64,000 nt of DNA from Hofstenia miamia. Lineage: Eukaryota; Xenacoelomorpha; Acoela. How positions within the stretch are numbered: position 1 is the stretch's first letter; every line of letters starts with the position of its first letter. The DNA lies in the NCBI GenBank assembly GCA_004352715.1, contig SCFE01000064.1, positions 665,537-729,536 on the forward strand, written 5' to 3'. Position numbers and translations under genes: made by a program. Positions 32,703 to 44,060 of this stretch are shown piece by piece. The notes beneath the pieces were generated by a model. The model saw only the letters and a list, made by a program, of their open reading frames with translations, did not search any database and was not told the DNA's origin.

Positions 32703-33882
32703 AATTGTAACAGAGTGCAGAGCTGTTACTGTTTCTATATCATATTTGGTTTTGTTCTTTCTCTTTGGTGTGAGCCAGCTGGGATAGTTGTTTCCCCTGA
32801 TCATGAATCAACTTCACTACCAATCAATTCATAACTTTGCCTCTTATGTTATTTTTACACTGCAGTTCTGTGCTTTGAAACTGTCACCAAGCTTTGACAT
32901 TGTTTTTACTTGTTTTGGTTGTTTCTTTGCTGTTGTCTCATTTGTCTAGAATTTGGATTTATTACTGTACCCTACACTGTGCTGTCTACTGTTATTAGTT
33001 TTTGTTTCTCTGAACCCAGTTGGAATTTCTCTCAATTTGTTGGAATTGTTTTTCTGAATTTTCTTGCTTTTCTGAATGGAATTTAGTAGTTTGTCTCATA
33101 ATGGGACTCCCATTCAGGGACTCCCATTGTGAGTGTTAGCAGTCTGAATGTTGCTCCTCACACTGCTGGAATTAATTCAATTGTTTCTCCATCTTGCTTG
33201 TGAGCAATGCTTAGATCCACTTCAAGCTGAGATGCAACAACATTCCCATGAAGCTCAATTGTAAGAGAGACATTTCATTGACTCAATCAATGCTTTAAAA
33301 ATTCAACTTCAAACTTTGGTGACACCTCTGCCTACATCCCTGCTGAAGCAGAGTAGCCCACCTCATTCTTCACTTTCCCAGTCTAGATTTTCTGAGTATG
33401 TAACTCATAGTGTTTTACAAGAATTTTTGGACACTTTTTCTGAATGCCTTTCTGAACAAATTTCTGAAATGATTTCTGCTCAACTTCTGAGAAGCCCCAT
33501 TGTCTCCACCTCTACACAATTGATGCCTCAATTCATTACCCCTGTCAATTCATTACCAACTGGAGAGCCCACCTTTATGCATTCAGCTTTGACTCAAGTT
33601 TCCACATTAACCACAGTTGCTGCTCCAGTTCCATATGTGCAGAGTGTGACCATTTCACCTCCTGCACCTGTGAATACTTGTGTTACCACCACTGTTGTAA
33701 CTCCAATTACTCCACCACAGTCATGTGATCTTTCTACATCTGCTCTGAGGAATGGAGCACATCTTACCCAATTGATCCTACCTAAGACCACTGTTGAAAA
33801 TGAAACCACTAACTTATTTAATCATCATTCTATATTGCCTAAGTTCACTGGAAAGACTGATGAAATTTCACAGTCTTTTGAA
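32703..33882 (+). pseudogene. gag: family-2 leader and gag N-terminal half
   Basis: The leader runs to the gag ATG at 33076. The stretch from 33316 is open up to the gap. It encodes a helical part (YVTHSVLQEFLDTFSECLSE), then a Thr/Pro/Val-rich linker of about 90 residues, then NLFNHHSILPKFTGKTDEIS, the start of the capsid region as in the copy at 52560. Stops occur before 33316. Unlike family 1 there is no long coiled coil; a Thr/Pro-rich linker takes its place. Confidence 0.75.
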
Positions 33883-34882
33883 NNNNNNNNNNNNNNNNNN
33901 NNNNNNNNNNNNNNNNNNNNNNNNNNNNNNNNNNNNNNNNNNNNNNNNNNNNNNNNNNNNNNNNNNNNNNNNNNNNNNNNNNNNNNNNNNNNNNNNNNNN
34001 NNNNNNNNNNNNNNNNNNNNNNNNNNNNNNNNNNNNNNNNNNNNNNNNNNNNNNNNNNNNNNNNNNNNNNNNNNNNNNNNNNNNNNNNNNNNNNNNNNNN
34101 NNNNNNNNNNNNNNNNNNNNNNNNNNNNNNNNNNNNNNNNNNNNNNNNNNNNNNNNNNNNNNNNNNNNNNNNNNNNNNNNNNNNNNNNNNNNNNNNNNNN
34201 NNNNNNNNNNNNNNNNNNNNNNNNNNNNNNNNNNNNNNNNNNNNNNNNNNNNNNNNNNNNNNNNNNNNNNNNNNNNNNNNNNNNNNNNNNNNNNNNNNNN
34301 NNNNNNNNNNNNNNNNNNNNNNNNNNNNNNNNNNNNNNNNNNNNNNNNNNNNNNNNNNNNNNNNNNNNNNNNNNNNNNNNNNNNNNNNNNNNNNNNNNNN
34401 NNNNNNNNNNNNNNNNNNNNNNNNNNNNNNNNNNNNNNNNNNNNNNNNNNNNNNNNNNNNNNNNNNNNNNNNNNNNNNNNNNNNNNNNNNNNNNNNNNNN
34501 NNNNNNNNNNNNNNNNNNNNNNNNNNNNNNNNNNNNNNNNNNNNNNNNNNNNNNNNNNNNNNNNNNNNNNNNNNNNNNNNNNNNNNNNNNNNNNNNNNNN
34601 NNNNNNNNNNNNNNNNNNNNNNNNNNNNNNNNNNNNNNNNNNNNNNNNNNNNNNNNNNNNNNNNNNNNNNNNNNNNNNNNNNNNNNNNNNNNNNNNNNNN
34701 NNNNNNNNNNNNNNNNNNNNNNNNNNNNNNNNNNNNNNNNNNNNNNNNNNNNNNNNNNNNNNNNNNNNNNNNNNNNNNNNNNNNNNNNNNNNNNNNNNNN
34801 NNNNNNNNNNNNNNNNNNNNNNNNNNNNNNNNNNNNNNNNNNNNNNNNNNNNNNNNNNNNNNNNNNNNNNNNNNNNNNNNNN
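33883..34882. other. assembly gap (1000 N)
   Basis: Exactly 1000 N. Confidence 0.99.
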
Positions 34883-35463
34883 AAAGGCACATAATTGCTG
34901 TGCATTCACATTCACCAACAGCATAGTATATTTGCAGTGTGTTAACACCTAATCATAACCTAAAGTGACCATGATTTGGGCTGTCACTGTTAAGGAGATA
35001 TTTGGTGCCCCAGACTCAGTGCAGTTTCCTCCCAAATTGTTGCTGAATCTTAAGCAATAGCTATCATAACCAAATCTTTGATAATAAATCTAAAAGGGGT
35101 TACTAGATAATAAAAATGAAAAAGATCAAACACAGTTGAAGGAGGACAAATTTATTGTGTGCTTTGCTACAGTTGTCTCAGATATTTAATACAAAATCTG
35201 TAAATTATTACAGAGATACTGTTTACAGTTTCAAACACAATTTCCCTCACAAAGTAAAATGAGCAATCACACATAGTATAAACTGAGGGGACAAATAATA
35301 ATTATATTGAATAACTACACTAAAAATGTGAACAAATTGAATTTAAGAAATTGATACAAATTGATAGCTCTTAATAATCAAATAGGGAAGTCAAAAAGTT
35401 GTAACACTATTTTCAGATTGCCAATAATAAAATTTGAAAAATAGGGCCCTGAGTGACTCTACA
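34883..35463 (-). mobile_element. LTR2, 3' LTR of copy-D element (truncated by gap)
   Basis: Minus-strand LTR2 beginning TGTAGAGTCACTCAGGGCC at 35463 and running left to the gap. It follows the LTR2 at 45920-46883 with small indels. It is uninterrupted at the GAAG site (about 35137) where LTR1 has inserted in other LTR2 copies. Confidence 0.8.
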
Positions 35464-35474
35464 TGCCCCCCATT
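35464..35474 (-). promoter_or_regulatory. polypurine tract, family 2 (copy D)
   Basis: The minus strand reads AATGGGGGGCA immediately before LTR2, the same sequence as at 2573-2583. Confidence 0.75.
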
Positions 35475-35479
35475 GCTAG

Positions 35480-38054
35480 TTAAGTTTGAGGTAGGAGTTG
35501 GACTGTAGGACCTGACAAAATTTTCTGGGTTTCCTCTATCATCTCATGGGCTAGGATGTCGTCCCAAGATGACACTTTGGCATATCAGGGTTTCTGGGTA
35601 GTTGCATTAAAGCCTCTCTCTGAGTTACAGCCTCATTATTTAAGCAAAAGAATTCTATCTCTGGTAGTCAGGAGCTAATAGAACAGTTATGATGGAGGTC
35701 ATTCAGCTTTCTGGTAAAAGTATCATAAAAATGCTCATAGAGCCACAGACCCCTTAAGGCAACCTTCAAGGTCATTAGTGCTATGGTATCAGAAGTGTGG
35801 GTATCATCTGCACTAATCCTGGTGTTCAGGTAGAAGTATGTAAATACCTCTTGACATGACCCCATGTGAGTGGCATGGTCCATAAACAAGGAACAATACT
35901 CATTGACTTGTTGTAAGGTCATCTCCTCTGGATCTATGATTTCTGCTCATAACATAGTAATGATTTCAATCCTTTTTGTAACATCATAGTAGCAGGTGAG
36001 GGTCTCAACATTGTTGATCCACATTAGATTGCCTGATGCCTGGAACAAAATAAGAACTCATGGATCTAGGGTTTCATTTTTATTGTGAACCTTCTGCAAC
36101 TGGACTGATATTGGCTGTCCCTTTTGAAAAACATCCTTGATTGTCAGCTTGCTATCAGTGTAGACATGCTCAGGATTACTGCCCTCAATAAGAGTATCTC
36201 TCATTTGTTTGTACTCAGAGGTTTGCATGGCTCATGTAACTACTGTGGCTGTTGATACATAATTAATTTTCTCAGAGAGGTGTGTGGAGACTTTTTTATG
36301 CCCCTTCTTCACTTGCCACATGTGAGGGTCAACAGAGTCATGATACACAGTGGAGGTATGCATAACAGATTATTCTTCTCAGCATTTGTTTCAACCTAGT
36401 TGAACTTGACCTTCTTCTTCAGCATGGCTGTTCTGATAGTGATGGGATAGTTGATTTTCACATCCTTGATTGTATCCCAAAATGAGGTTCATAGTCCATG
36501 TGGACAGAGGTTTTTGATCTGGGCATTGCAAATCCTTAGGCAAGACATGGTACACTCTATGTCCAGGGCTATTTGGCCCCCTGGTGATTGTAGGAGGACC
36601 AGCTCTTCTTTTGTGAACATCTCCATGAGGCACCATTTCATAAGGCATAGCACATCTTTATCATGGTTGCTCTCAATAACATGGCTAGCAATGGAGAGCT
36701 TGTCAGCAAACTTGTCCAGGTGGTGTTCAATGGTCAGGATATGTTCATCTTAGGTGATAGACCATGTGGGCATATGCACAGGAGTGCTGGTGGCGCCTGC
36801 AAACTTTTGTAAATTGATAGCCTTGATGAGGGCTTGCATACTTGGGGACACCTCAATGGTGGATGACAACAAAAGTTCTTCCTCACAGTAGAACTGCTCT
36901 GGAGCTCTCATGGTCTGGTCAATGACTGTGATGGGGATTATCTTGCAATCTTTTGCTGCTTGTCTTCATGTCTCAGCAATCTTACTGTAGCTGCTCTCAG
37001 GATAGTTAAACTTTTCCAAGTTTAAGAGAATTTCTGTCTTCTTGTGAATATTGTAATGATTAACTAATTAAAGAAATTGCTGGGTGGAGCTGGGTTCACA
37101 GCAAATTAGATGGTTAGTACAGAGTGGCACATATTCTGATTCAATGGAAGGAAACTTGCTCTCAGAAGTTGTGCCACATATGTACTTCCTTAATATCTCA
37201 GAAAAGATGTTTAGGTCAGCAAACATGATGCCAAGACAATTTATGATCATCTGAGGTGGAAGGTGGCCAAGTGGGCTGCTGGCTCTGATGAGCCTGGCAT
37301 AATACTTTTCAAAGCATTCCATTGCCTTCTTCATTTTCCCAGGAGACAATGGTAGGGTGCAGGAGCCCAGGGAGCCAATTTTTTATCTTCCAGGTGGCCA
37401 GACATACAGCAATCTCTTGTGTGCATTTCCTGGCTAACCATTCTCTTGTGCTGTAATCAAGAGGTAGCTGTTAGTGCAGATCTTGCATAAGAAAAATGGC
37501 TAAGATCCAGACTGCTCCACAAGACTGGATAGGCAGTGGAAATTTTTCTGCAAAAAGCTTTTCAGCATAATTTTGCCAATCCTGCAAAGTGTATGAAATG
37601 CATAATTCCATTAAGAGGCACTTGACAGAGCAGGAGTACTGAGATGTTGGGCTGCTGATATTAATAGTGGGCCAAATGGACTCAGGGTTTCTATCCACCT
37701 TGAGGTTTGTCCAGTCTTCATCAATTTCCACCAATGTGGTAGAGCTCTGTGAAAATGTGAAACTGACATGCATGTCAGTGACTAACAGAAGGCTCAGCAA
37801 GTTGATGTTGTTTGTGCATGAATGGCTGCGTCAATTATGAGCCTAGTGTCAACATCAAGATGGCAAGTGGTGATCTTCTTGCAAAGAAGCAAGTCTGTGT
37901 AAATGAGCTTGGTAACTGAAAAGATACCTGATTGATACATGCTAGTGGAATGATAGTAGTCAGTGTGGAGAATTGTGAAGTTTTCCATTCTGAAGTGGAA
38001 GCTCTTAACTGGGTCAGGGATATCATCTTGATATTCCTCTTGAGGCAATTTCAA
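35480..38054 (-). pseudogene. ORF-X copy D of the family-2 element
   Basis: Open blocks at 38054-37794, 37800-37471, 37349-37068, about 36900-36391 and 35922-35668. It matches copy B from roughly B residue 55 onward (PQEEYQDDIPDP versus PQELNETIDRP). Landmarks are WILAIFLMQD (about 37510), TREWLARKCTQEIAV (about 37440), KMKKAMECFEKYYARL (about 37330), KYICGTTSESKF (about 37180), YTDSKLTIKDVFQKG (about 36160), CYYDVTKRIEIITML (about 35980) and ADDTHTSD (about 35800). Several stops and frameshifts. No signal peptide or membrane segment is visible. In this copy the candidate SGNH blocks are T-D-S, A-S-G-N and D-D-T-H. Function unknown. Confidence 0.7.
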
Positions 38055-38467
38055 TCTTCTCTATTATCTTTGAATGATTCACTTTGCTGACACAGAAAAA
38101 ATAGATAACTAGCAATTTTTCAAAATTAATGTTTACACACTCAAACTACTTGATCTCCTTCTTACTGTTCAAAAATTGATAAAGATGAGTGAGATTAAAG
38201 TCCTAATTAGGCTATTTGGCACCCCAAGTAGTCATGGGAATCATGCTCCTGAGGGGCTACTTGGTGAACCAAGTAGTTGCATAGTCTGCTACTCAAGTCC
38301 TCTTGCATCCTTCCTCATTTCTGGGATATGCTCTCTGCTGCTCAATGGGATCTGTCATCTTGCCTCCTTTCACCCCATGGGTTGTGTCTTCACTGCACTT
38401 GTCTCCTCACAGGCAGCTGGTTTTTGGTTTCTTTCATCTGATGTGGCTTGGTTGCTAAACATAAAGG
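38055..38467 (-). repeat. integrase/ORF-X spacer of family 2 with two 20-nt hairpins
   Basis: Non-coding spacer. 38212-38231 (CTATTTGGCACCCCAAGTAG) and 38257-38276 (CTACTTGGTGAACCAAGTAG) are two related near-perfect or perfect inverted repeats 25 bp apart. The first resembles the LTR2 core CTATTTGGCACCCCAGAC. Confidence 0.6.
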
Positions 38468-39690
38468 TTAATTAAGTTCCAAATCTTGGGTATTTAAATG
38501 ATCTAAATACTCTTGGTCCCTAACTCTATGTCTGCAAAATACAAGTAGCAGTAATGTTGCTACCATTACCAGGTTACTATCATACTTGACCTCAGTGAGG
38601 TCATCTTCCTCACATTCAGTGAGGTTATCATAAGTCTCAAGTTCATTTACTCCATCATTAACAAGTGAAAATTCACTGTTAGGGTTGATGACAACATTAC
38701 TAATATCTTTAACAGTTCTCTTAAATAATTGGAAATGGGCAACTCTCCCATTATTTAACACTTTGGTTATAGTGAATGGGCCTTGCCAGTTAGTAGCAAG
38801 CTTCTGTACTTGATTAGCATCAGTGATTTGGCGAGGGAAATAGGTGAAGACCTTGTCATCAAGCTTATGAGGCTCTACATATAACTTATGATTGAAATTC
38901 CACCATTGGCGGATGACAGATTGATTAGTATTTCTGCAAATAGTTAAGTGTACTTCTTAGAACTTGGGTAACATGCAATTCACAAAGTTCTCCAGCATAG
39001 GTTTGTTGTAATCAGGTAACATAATAGAAAGAGGGGTGCTTGCTTCACAAATGAATGTAGCCTTAAAAAGGCTGACCTTTGTAGTACAATGCACTGCAGT
39101 GTTGAAATAATATTCTACAGCTTCAATAACACATTTCCAGTTTCAACCTGCTGCTGGGGCAAGAGCAACACAAATTAACTTAATGACCATACAGTTAAGT
39201 CTTTCCATGACTCTATTTGATTGCAGGTGGTATGCAGTAGTGAACTCATGGAGTATTTCAAGTTCTTTCATTAAAGTCTCCATGAGGTGGTTATCAAACT
39301 GGGGGCCACAATCAGATAGCAGGTGTTCTCTATGGGCCCAAACTTAAGGATACATTCCTTGACTACTTTCTCTCCAATAACCTCAGCAGTGGTGCTGTCA
39401 AGGGGGATGAGTTGGGAGTACTTAGTAAAATGATTGATAAGTACAAGAGGATAATGGTACCCTTCTTCATCATGGGAGAGCTTTTCAATGTCCATGTGCA
39501 CAACTTTTTTTGTGTGTTCTGCAGCTTTGCTGTGAAGCTCAGCTTGCTGCTCCAGAAAATGTCTGGTCCCTTGTAATAAACAGGTAGTGCATTTATCAAT
39601 CACATCCTGTACTGCAGCTCTAATACTGACTGAGATATACCTAGCATTAAATGTGCACTCTGTATGATGCCTAAGTGGCCCTTTTCGAGA
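38468..39690 (-). pseudogene. integrase of the copy-D family-2 element
   Basis: The zinc-binding end CTTCLLQG is near 39590. The core has HMDIEKLSHDEEGYHYPLVL (first Asp, about 39490) and KECILKFGPIE (about 39355), after which a frameshift precedes the second Asp. The C-terminal part has W-x-G-P-F (about 38790) and a Glu/Asp-rich tail to a stop at 38468 (LNTQDLELN). Broken by several stops. It is clearly homologous to the family-1 integrase (KFGPIE versus RFGPME) but much diverged. Confidence 0.75.
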
Positions 39691-39829
39691 ATCTTGTGCA
39701 CCAAATCTCTTTGGAAATACTCAGGGACAGCTAGCTGACTATTTTGGCTTCAAGCATAAAGCAGGCATGCCTCTGTCTGTTTCCAGTTGTATCATTGAAG
39801 GTATCTGTTGGCCACAGGACTGAGGATGT

Positions 39830-40450
39830 AATTAGTGTTCTTTAATTTCACAATAATTTTGCTTAGTACATTATTGTGGCATTGGTGGTGCAGAATCTCT
39901 GCTTCAGTGATTTCTTCTTTTACAAGGATTGGAAGGATCACTTTGCTGTGGTGATCTGCATTGATCTCAGGAAGGCACTCTTAATTGGTAAGAGGGATAA
40001 ACCCAAAGAGTGTCTTTTCTCCTTGTGGTTTCTGGAGATTGCACTCATAGCTAGGGAGAGTGGTCCAATAGTCCATGTTGTTATGAAGTCTCCCTGGATG
40101 GTGGTTAATAGAAAATGTAAAATCATTCAAGTATTCAATCCAAAGGGTGACAAAGTTGGACTTGTCCCAAGAAAATTTTTTCAGCCAGGCTAGTGCAGAG
40201 TTATCCATTTGCACAGTAAAGTGATGGCCAAGAATAAAGAAGCAAAATTTCTTTAGACTTTCCACTAGCACCAACATTTCAGATTTTGTAGCACTGTAAT
40301 TCTGCTCAGTGTTTCAGAGCTTGTGGCAGAAGTACTGGATCAGCATTCCCTTCCATCAATAACTTGGCTGAGCACGCCACTAATTGCAACAGAACTGGCA
40401 TCACAGTTAATAAGGAACTCTTTTGAGTAATCCAGCATATTTAAGCTGGG
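39830..40450 (-). pseudogene. RNase H and connection region of the copy-D element
   Basis: The minus strand gives FLINCDASSVAI (about 40415), LVESLKKFCF (about 40265), VQMDNSALAWLKKFSW (about 40210), WIEYLNDFTFSINHHPGRLH and NNMDYWTTLPS. All three early catalytic acids of RNase H (D, E, D) are visible. It reads on into the integrase N-terminus. Frame breaks near 40290-40350. Confidence 0.75.
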
Positions 40451-40876
40451 AATCTTTTGTAATTCTCCCTTGATGGCATCAAGCTCCTCTTGCTCTACCC
40501 AAGTCCACTTAAATTCAATCTTGCACTATAATAGATTGGAAATATGCTTGGTTTTGTTAGTTAATTCAGAGATGAAAGTGCCATAATAATTCAGAAATCC
40601 CATAATGAGTTGCACATCCTTACAAGAGCAAGGAGTTTCAATTTTTTTTTCTAGATGATCTTTTGAGTCATTCTTGATGAAATACGACAAGGTTCAATGA
40701 TTTTTCTGTGAAAAGTAGCATGTGGTTGTAGCAGGGAACACTTGTTTCCATTAACTCAGAGACCAGATTCATATAAAAGATTAAGGTTGTGTCCAAGCCT
40801 TTCCAGATGTTCAGAGAAGTTGCTACCAGTGATGAAGATGTCTTCCATGTAGGTGGTTATGCCTGGCTCAAGTACA
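40450..40876 (-). pseudogene. reverse transcriptase fragment of the copy-D element
   Basis: Starts at a single N (40877). The catalytic box reads TTYMEDIFITGSN (about 40865-40830): the Y-x-D-D motif has become Y-M-E-D, losing one catalytic Asp. SEHLERLGHNLNLL and a G-F-L-N-Y-Y-G-T-F connection motif (about 40590) follow. The N-terminal half of RT, protease and gag are absent. Confidence 0.75.
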
Positions 40877-40877
40877 N

Positions 40878-40930
40878 ATAGCTGAAACCTAAAGTGACCA
40901 TGATTTGGGCTGTCACCATTAAGGAGCTAT
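40878..40930 (-). mobile_element. LTR2 core fragment cut by LTR1
   Basis: AACCTAAAGTGACCATGATT onward to AAGGAGCTAT matches LTR2, and LTR1 follows directly. It follows the single-N join, so its link to the RT fragment on the left is uncertain. Confidence 0.65.
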
Positions 40931-41550
40931 TGTAGCATCATCCAAAAAATAAAACAGAAATAAGCTGCAAAACATCGCAGAAGAATTAAGATCAAAGAAG
41001 AAGTGATTAAAAAATATTATGATTAAATCAAGTGTGATTATTTCAGTTTGATTTTATATATTGCAACCAAGAAAATAACATGTGTCAAAAAAGAGATAAT
41101 TGTATCTGTCAATAAAACATTTTCAACAAATTGTTGCTTACATTATTTTTAGCCGCCATCTTGGCAGATGTTTGAATTTAAATCGACAGGTACTTCTCTT
41201 CAAATTGCTATAAATACGATTAAAACTATTGTAAGGATTGATAAAGAATTTTACTTTGAATTCTATTTATTTCATCTTATTAATGGTTTGATTATTAATA
41301 CAATGTTGAGCTAATCAAGCAGTGTTTAGTAGTGGTCTGGATCCATCACAGGGAACCATTCAAGGGTCTCTGTGCCAGATCATGAAAGTGCACTTAAGTT
41401 AGGTATAGGGGTTTTCTCTTGATTAGCCAACTAGCATTTCCAACTACATGTATTAGATAATTAACTTTCAACAAATGGTTGGATAACCAAACCTTAGGGA
41501 ATATATTAATATATTTTCAGATCCAAATTAATGACCTATAATCAACTGAT
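40931..41550 (+). mobile_element. LTR1-type LTR, plus orientation, truncated by gap
   Basis: It starts TGTAGCATCATCCAAAAAAT, the sense-strand start of LTR1. It contains GACAGGTACTTC, TATAAATACG (TATA-like, about 41211), GTGGTCTGGATCCATCAC and GGTATAGGGGTTTTC, equivalent to the reverse complement of the 44061-45221 LTR. Sense orientation here is opposite to the family-1 gag found just beyond the gap. Confidence 0.7.
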
Positions 41551-42550
41551 NNNNNNNNNNNNNNNNNNNNNNNNNNNNNNNNNNNNNNNNNNNNNNNNNN
41601 NNNNNNNNNNNNNNNNNNNNNNNNNNNNNNNNNNNNNNNNNNNNNNNNNNNNNNNNNNNNNNNNNNNNNNNNNNNNNNNNNNNNNNNNNNNNNNNNNNNN
41701 NNNNNNNNNNNNNNNNNNNNNNNNNNNNNNNNNNNNNNNNNNNNNNNNNNNNNNNNNNNNNNNNNNNNNNNNNNNNNNNNNNNNNNNNNNNNNNNNNNNN
41801 NNNNNNNNNNNNNNNNNNNNNNNNNNNNNNNNNNNNNNNNNNNNNNNNNNNNNNNNNNNNNNNNNNNNNNNNNNNNNNNNNNNNNNNNNNNNNNNNNNNN
41901 NNNNNNNNNNNNNNNNNNNNNNNNNNNNNNNNNNNNNNNNNNNNNNNNNNNNNNNNNNNNNNNNNNNNNNNNNNNNNNNNNNNNNNNNNNNNNNNNNNNN
42001 NNNNNNNNNNNNNNNNNNNNNNNNNNNNNNNNNNNNNNNNNNNNNNNNNNNNNNNNNNNNNNNNNNNNNNNNNNNNNNNNNNNNNNNNNNNNNNNNNNNN
42101 NNNNNNNNNNNNNNNNNNNNNNNNNNNNNNNNNNNNNNNNNNNNNNNNNNNNNNNNNNNNNNNNNNNNNNNNNNNNNNNNNNNNNNNNNNNNNNNNNNNN
42201 NNNNNNNNNNNNNNNNNNNNNNNNNNNNNNNNNNNNNNNNNNNNNNNNNNNNNNNNNNNNNNNNNNNNNNNNNNNNNNNNNNNNNNNNNNNNNNNNNNNN
42301 NNNNNNNNNNNNNNNNNNNNNNNNNNNNNNNNNNNNNNNNNNNNNNNNNNNNNNNNNNNNNNNNNNNNNNNNNNNNNNNNNNNNNNNNNNNNNNNNNNNN
42401 NNNNNNNNNNNNNNNNNNNNNNNNNNNNNNNNNNNNNNNNNNNNNNNNNNNNNNNNNNNNNNNNNNNNNNNNNNNNNNNNNNNNNNNNNNNNNNNNNNNN
42501 NNNNNNNNNNNNNNNNNNNNNNNNNNNNNNNNNNNNNNNNNNNNNNNNNN
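41551..42550. other. assembly gap (1000 N)
   Basis: Exactly 1000 N. Confidence 0.99.
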
Positions 42551-43838
42551 TATTTTGAGTATCAGTTTTCTCTTGAGCTTAGCATGACCAATCTTTCGAC
42601 CTGCTGTATGTAATTGCAAATGATGTCCATCTTTTTCATTTTGTTCCTTTCAAGATTATTCTATATTGGTTTTTGAAACTTTCATTTCCATAATATTTGA
42701 TAAAATCACTGATTAGTAGTTCGTAATCTGTCTTGGTTTCCGGATCTAGCAGCAGATAATGCTGTGCTGCTGCTCCCGTCAAGTATAGGGGGAACCTAGC
42801 TGCTGCTGAGTGTTGGCTTACTTTTCTTTCCACCATAGTTAGTTCGAACATTTGAAGCCATTCCCCGAATGTTGGGTTGTACCCATCTACTCTACCATTG
42901 AACTTTGGTAGTGTGGCTTTGCAAGGGATCATATTGTTTCCCAATTCTTGGTTCAGTATAGATTTGCTGTACTTGGGTTTCATGTGTTTTGTTGTCCCTT
43001 CTTCATTTCTCAGCTGTGTAGTTATTGCTTTTGTGATCTCATCTATAAATTTCTTTTTCTCTGCCTCGTTTTCATTGTCCAAAGAGTCTTCTTCCAATAA
43101 TTTATTGTTAAGTGGTGTTGTTTGTAGTTTGTGTTCCTTTCTGCCTACAAACTGAAAATTGTGGGATGGTATATTCTCTTGTCATTCTTCTTTGTTTAGC
43201 TGCAGTAGTCTCAGTTTATCCTTTAGCTGAGCTATCTCTTCTTGCCTCAAGTCATTGTCTCCAATTAAGCATTTGTTCTCTATTTCCAACAGGTTCTGTT
43301 GTGCTTGTGCTGGCTGTTGTTTTTCACTATTGTTTGTTTCTAGTCAGGTTATCTTGCTCCTTAGTTGTGTTATCTCTGCAGCTTGTATATCATTGTCTTG
43401 TATTAGCTGTTGGTTTGTTGTCTCTAGTACGTTGTTTTTCTCTTGCAAGAGCTGGTTTTGCTCTAGGAATCTCCTGTTTGACTCTTTTAGTTGCTTTATG
43501 AGTGTCTTAATCTCACTCTGAAATGCTTTGATTTGTTCAATTAATTTGGTGTCCATCTCGACTTAGATGTTTTTGATTGCTTCTGTGTTTGATTGCTCAC
43601 TGTCTTCTATTTTCTTTGTTAATAAGCTTATTTCTTCTTGTAAAAGTTTTTTGGTTTTTTCAAGATTTCAAAAATCTCCAGGGTTCCTGGTTCAGAGGGG
43701 GATTTCTGTCTTACTGATTCTGGGGTTTGGGCTGCTTTGATATTCCTTGGATATGATGACAATTGTGTTGCCATGGGGGTGTTGGTTTTTGTACTGTTTT
43801 CTTTGCACTTCCTCTCTTATTACTCTGGTTATTTGTCA
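42551..43838 (-). pseudogene. gag: family-1 gag, N-terminal part
   Basis: ATG at 43838, then the basic start, coiled coil (43556-43344: NRRFLEQNQLLQEKNNVLET) and capsid start (43097-42636: FGEWLQMFELTMVERKVSQH). It matches the 13391-15197 gag closely. Scattered stops (for example near 43570 and 43345). The distal 349 bp are the same as 27367-27715. Confidence 0.85.
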
Positions 43839-44042
43839 TTGTTTCTTGATGTTGTAGTGGCTTTCCAGTTTAGTTACGATTCAAGAGTCTAATTTGCACT
43901 TGTTACAGTTAGGGTTTTCTGCCTCTGCTGACTTTATGTCTTTGTTCACTGCCTTGCTGCTTCCTTTCTCCTTCTACTTGGAGTTCATTTCTGAGTTTTG
44001 AAAGAGTATTGCTGTGTGTTTCCTCTCCATTGACTTTGTTCT

Positions 44043-44060
44043 TATTTGTCATGATCGCCA
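44043..44060 (-). promoter_or_regulatory. primer-binding site, family 1 (second copy)
   Basis: On the minus strand TGGCGATCATGACAAATA follows the LTR1 end; same position as 15401-15418. Confidence 0.6.
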
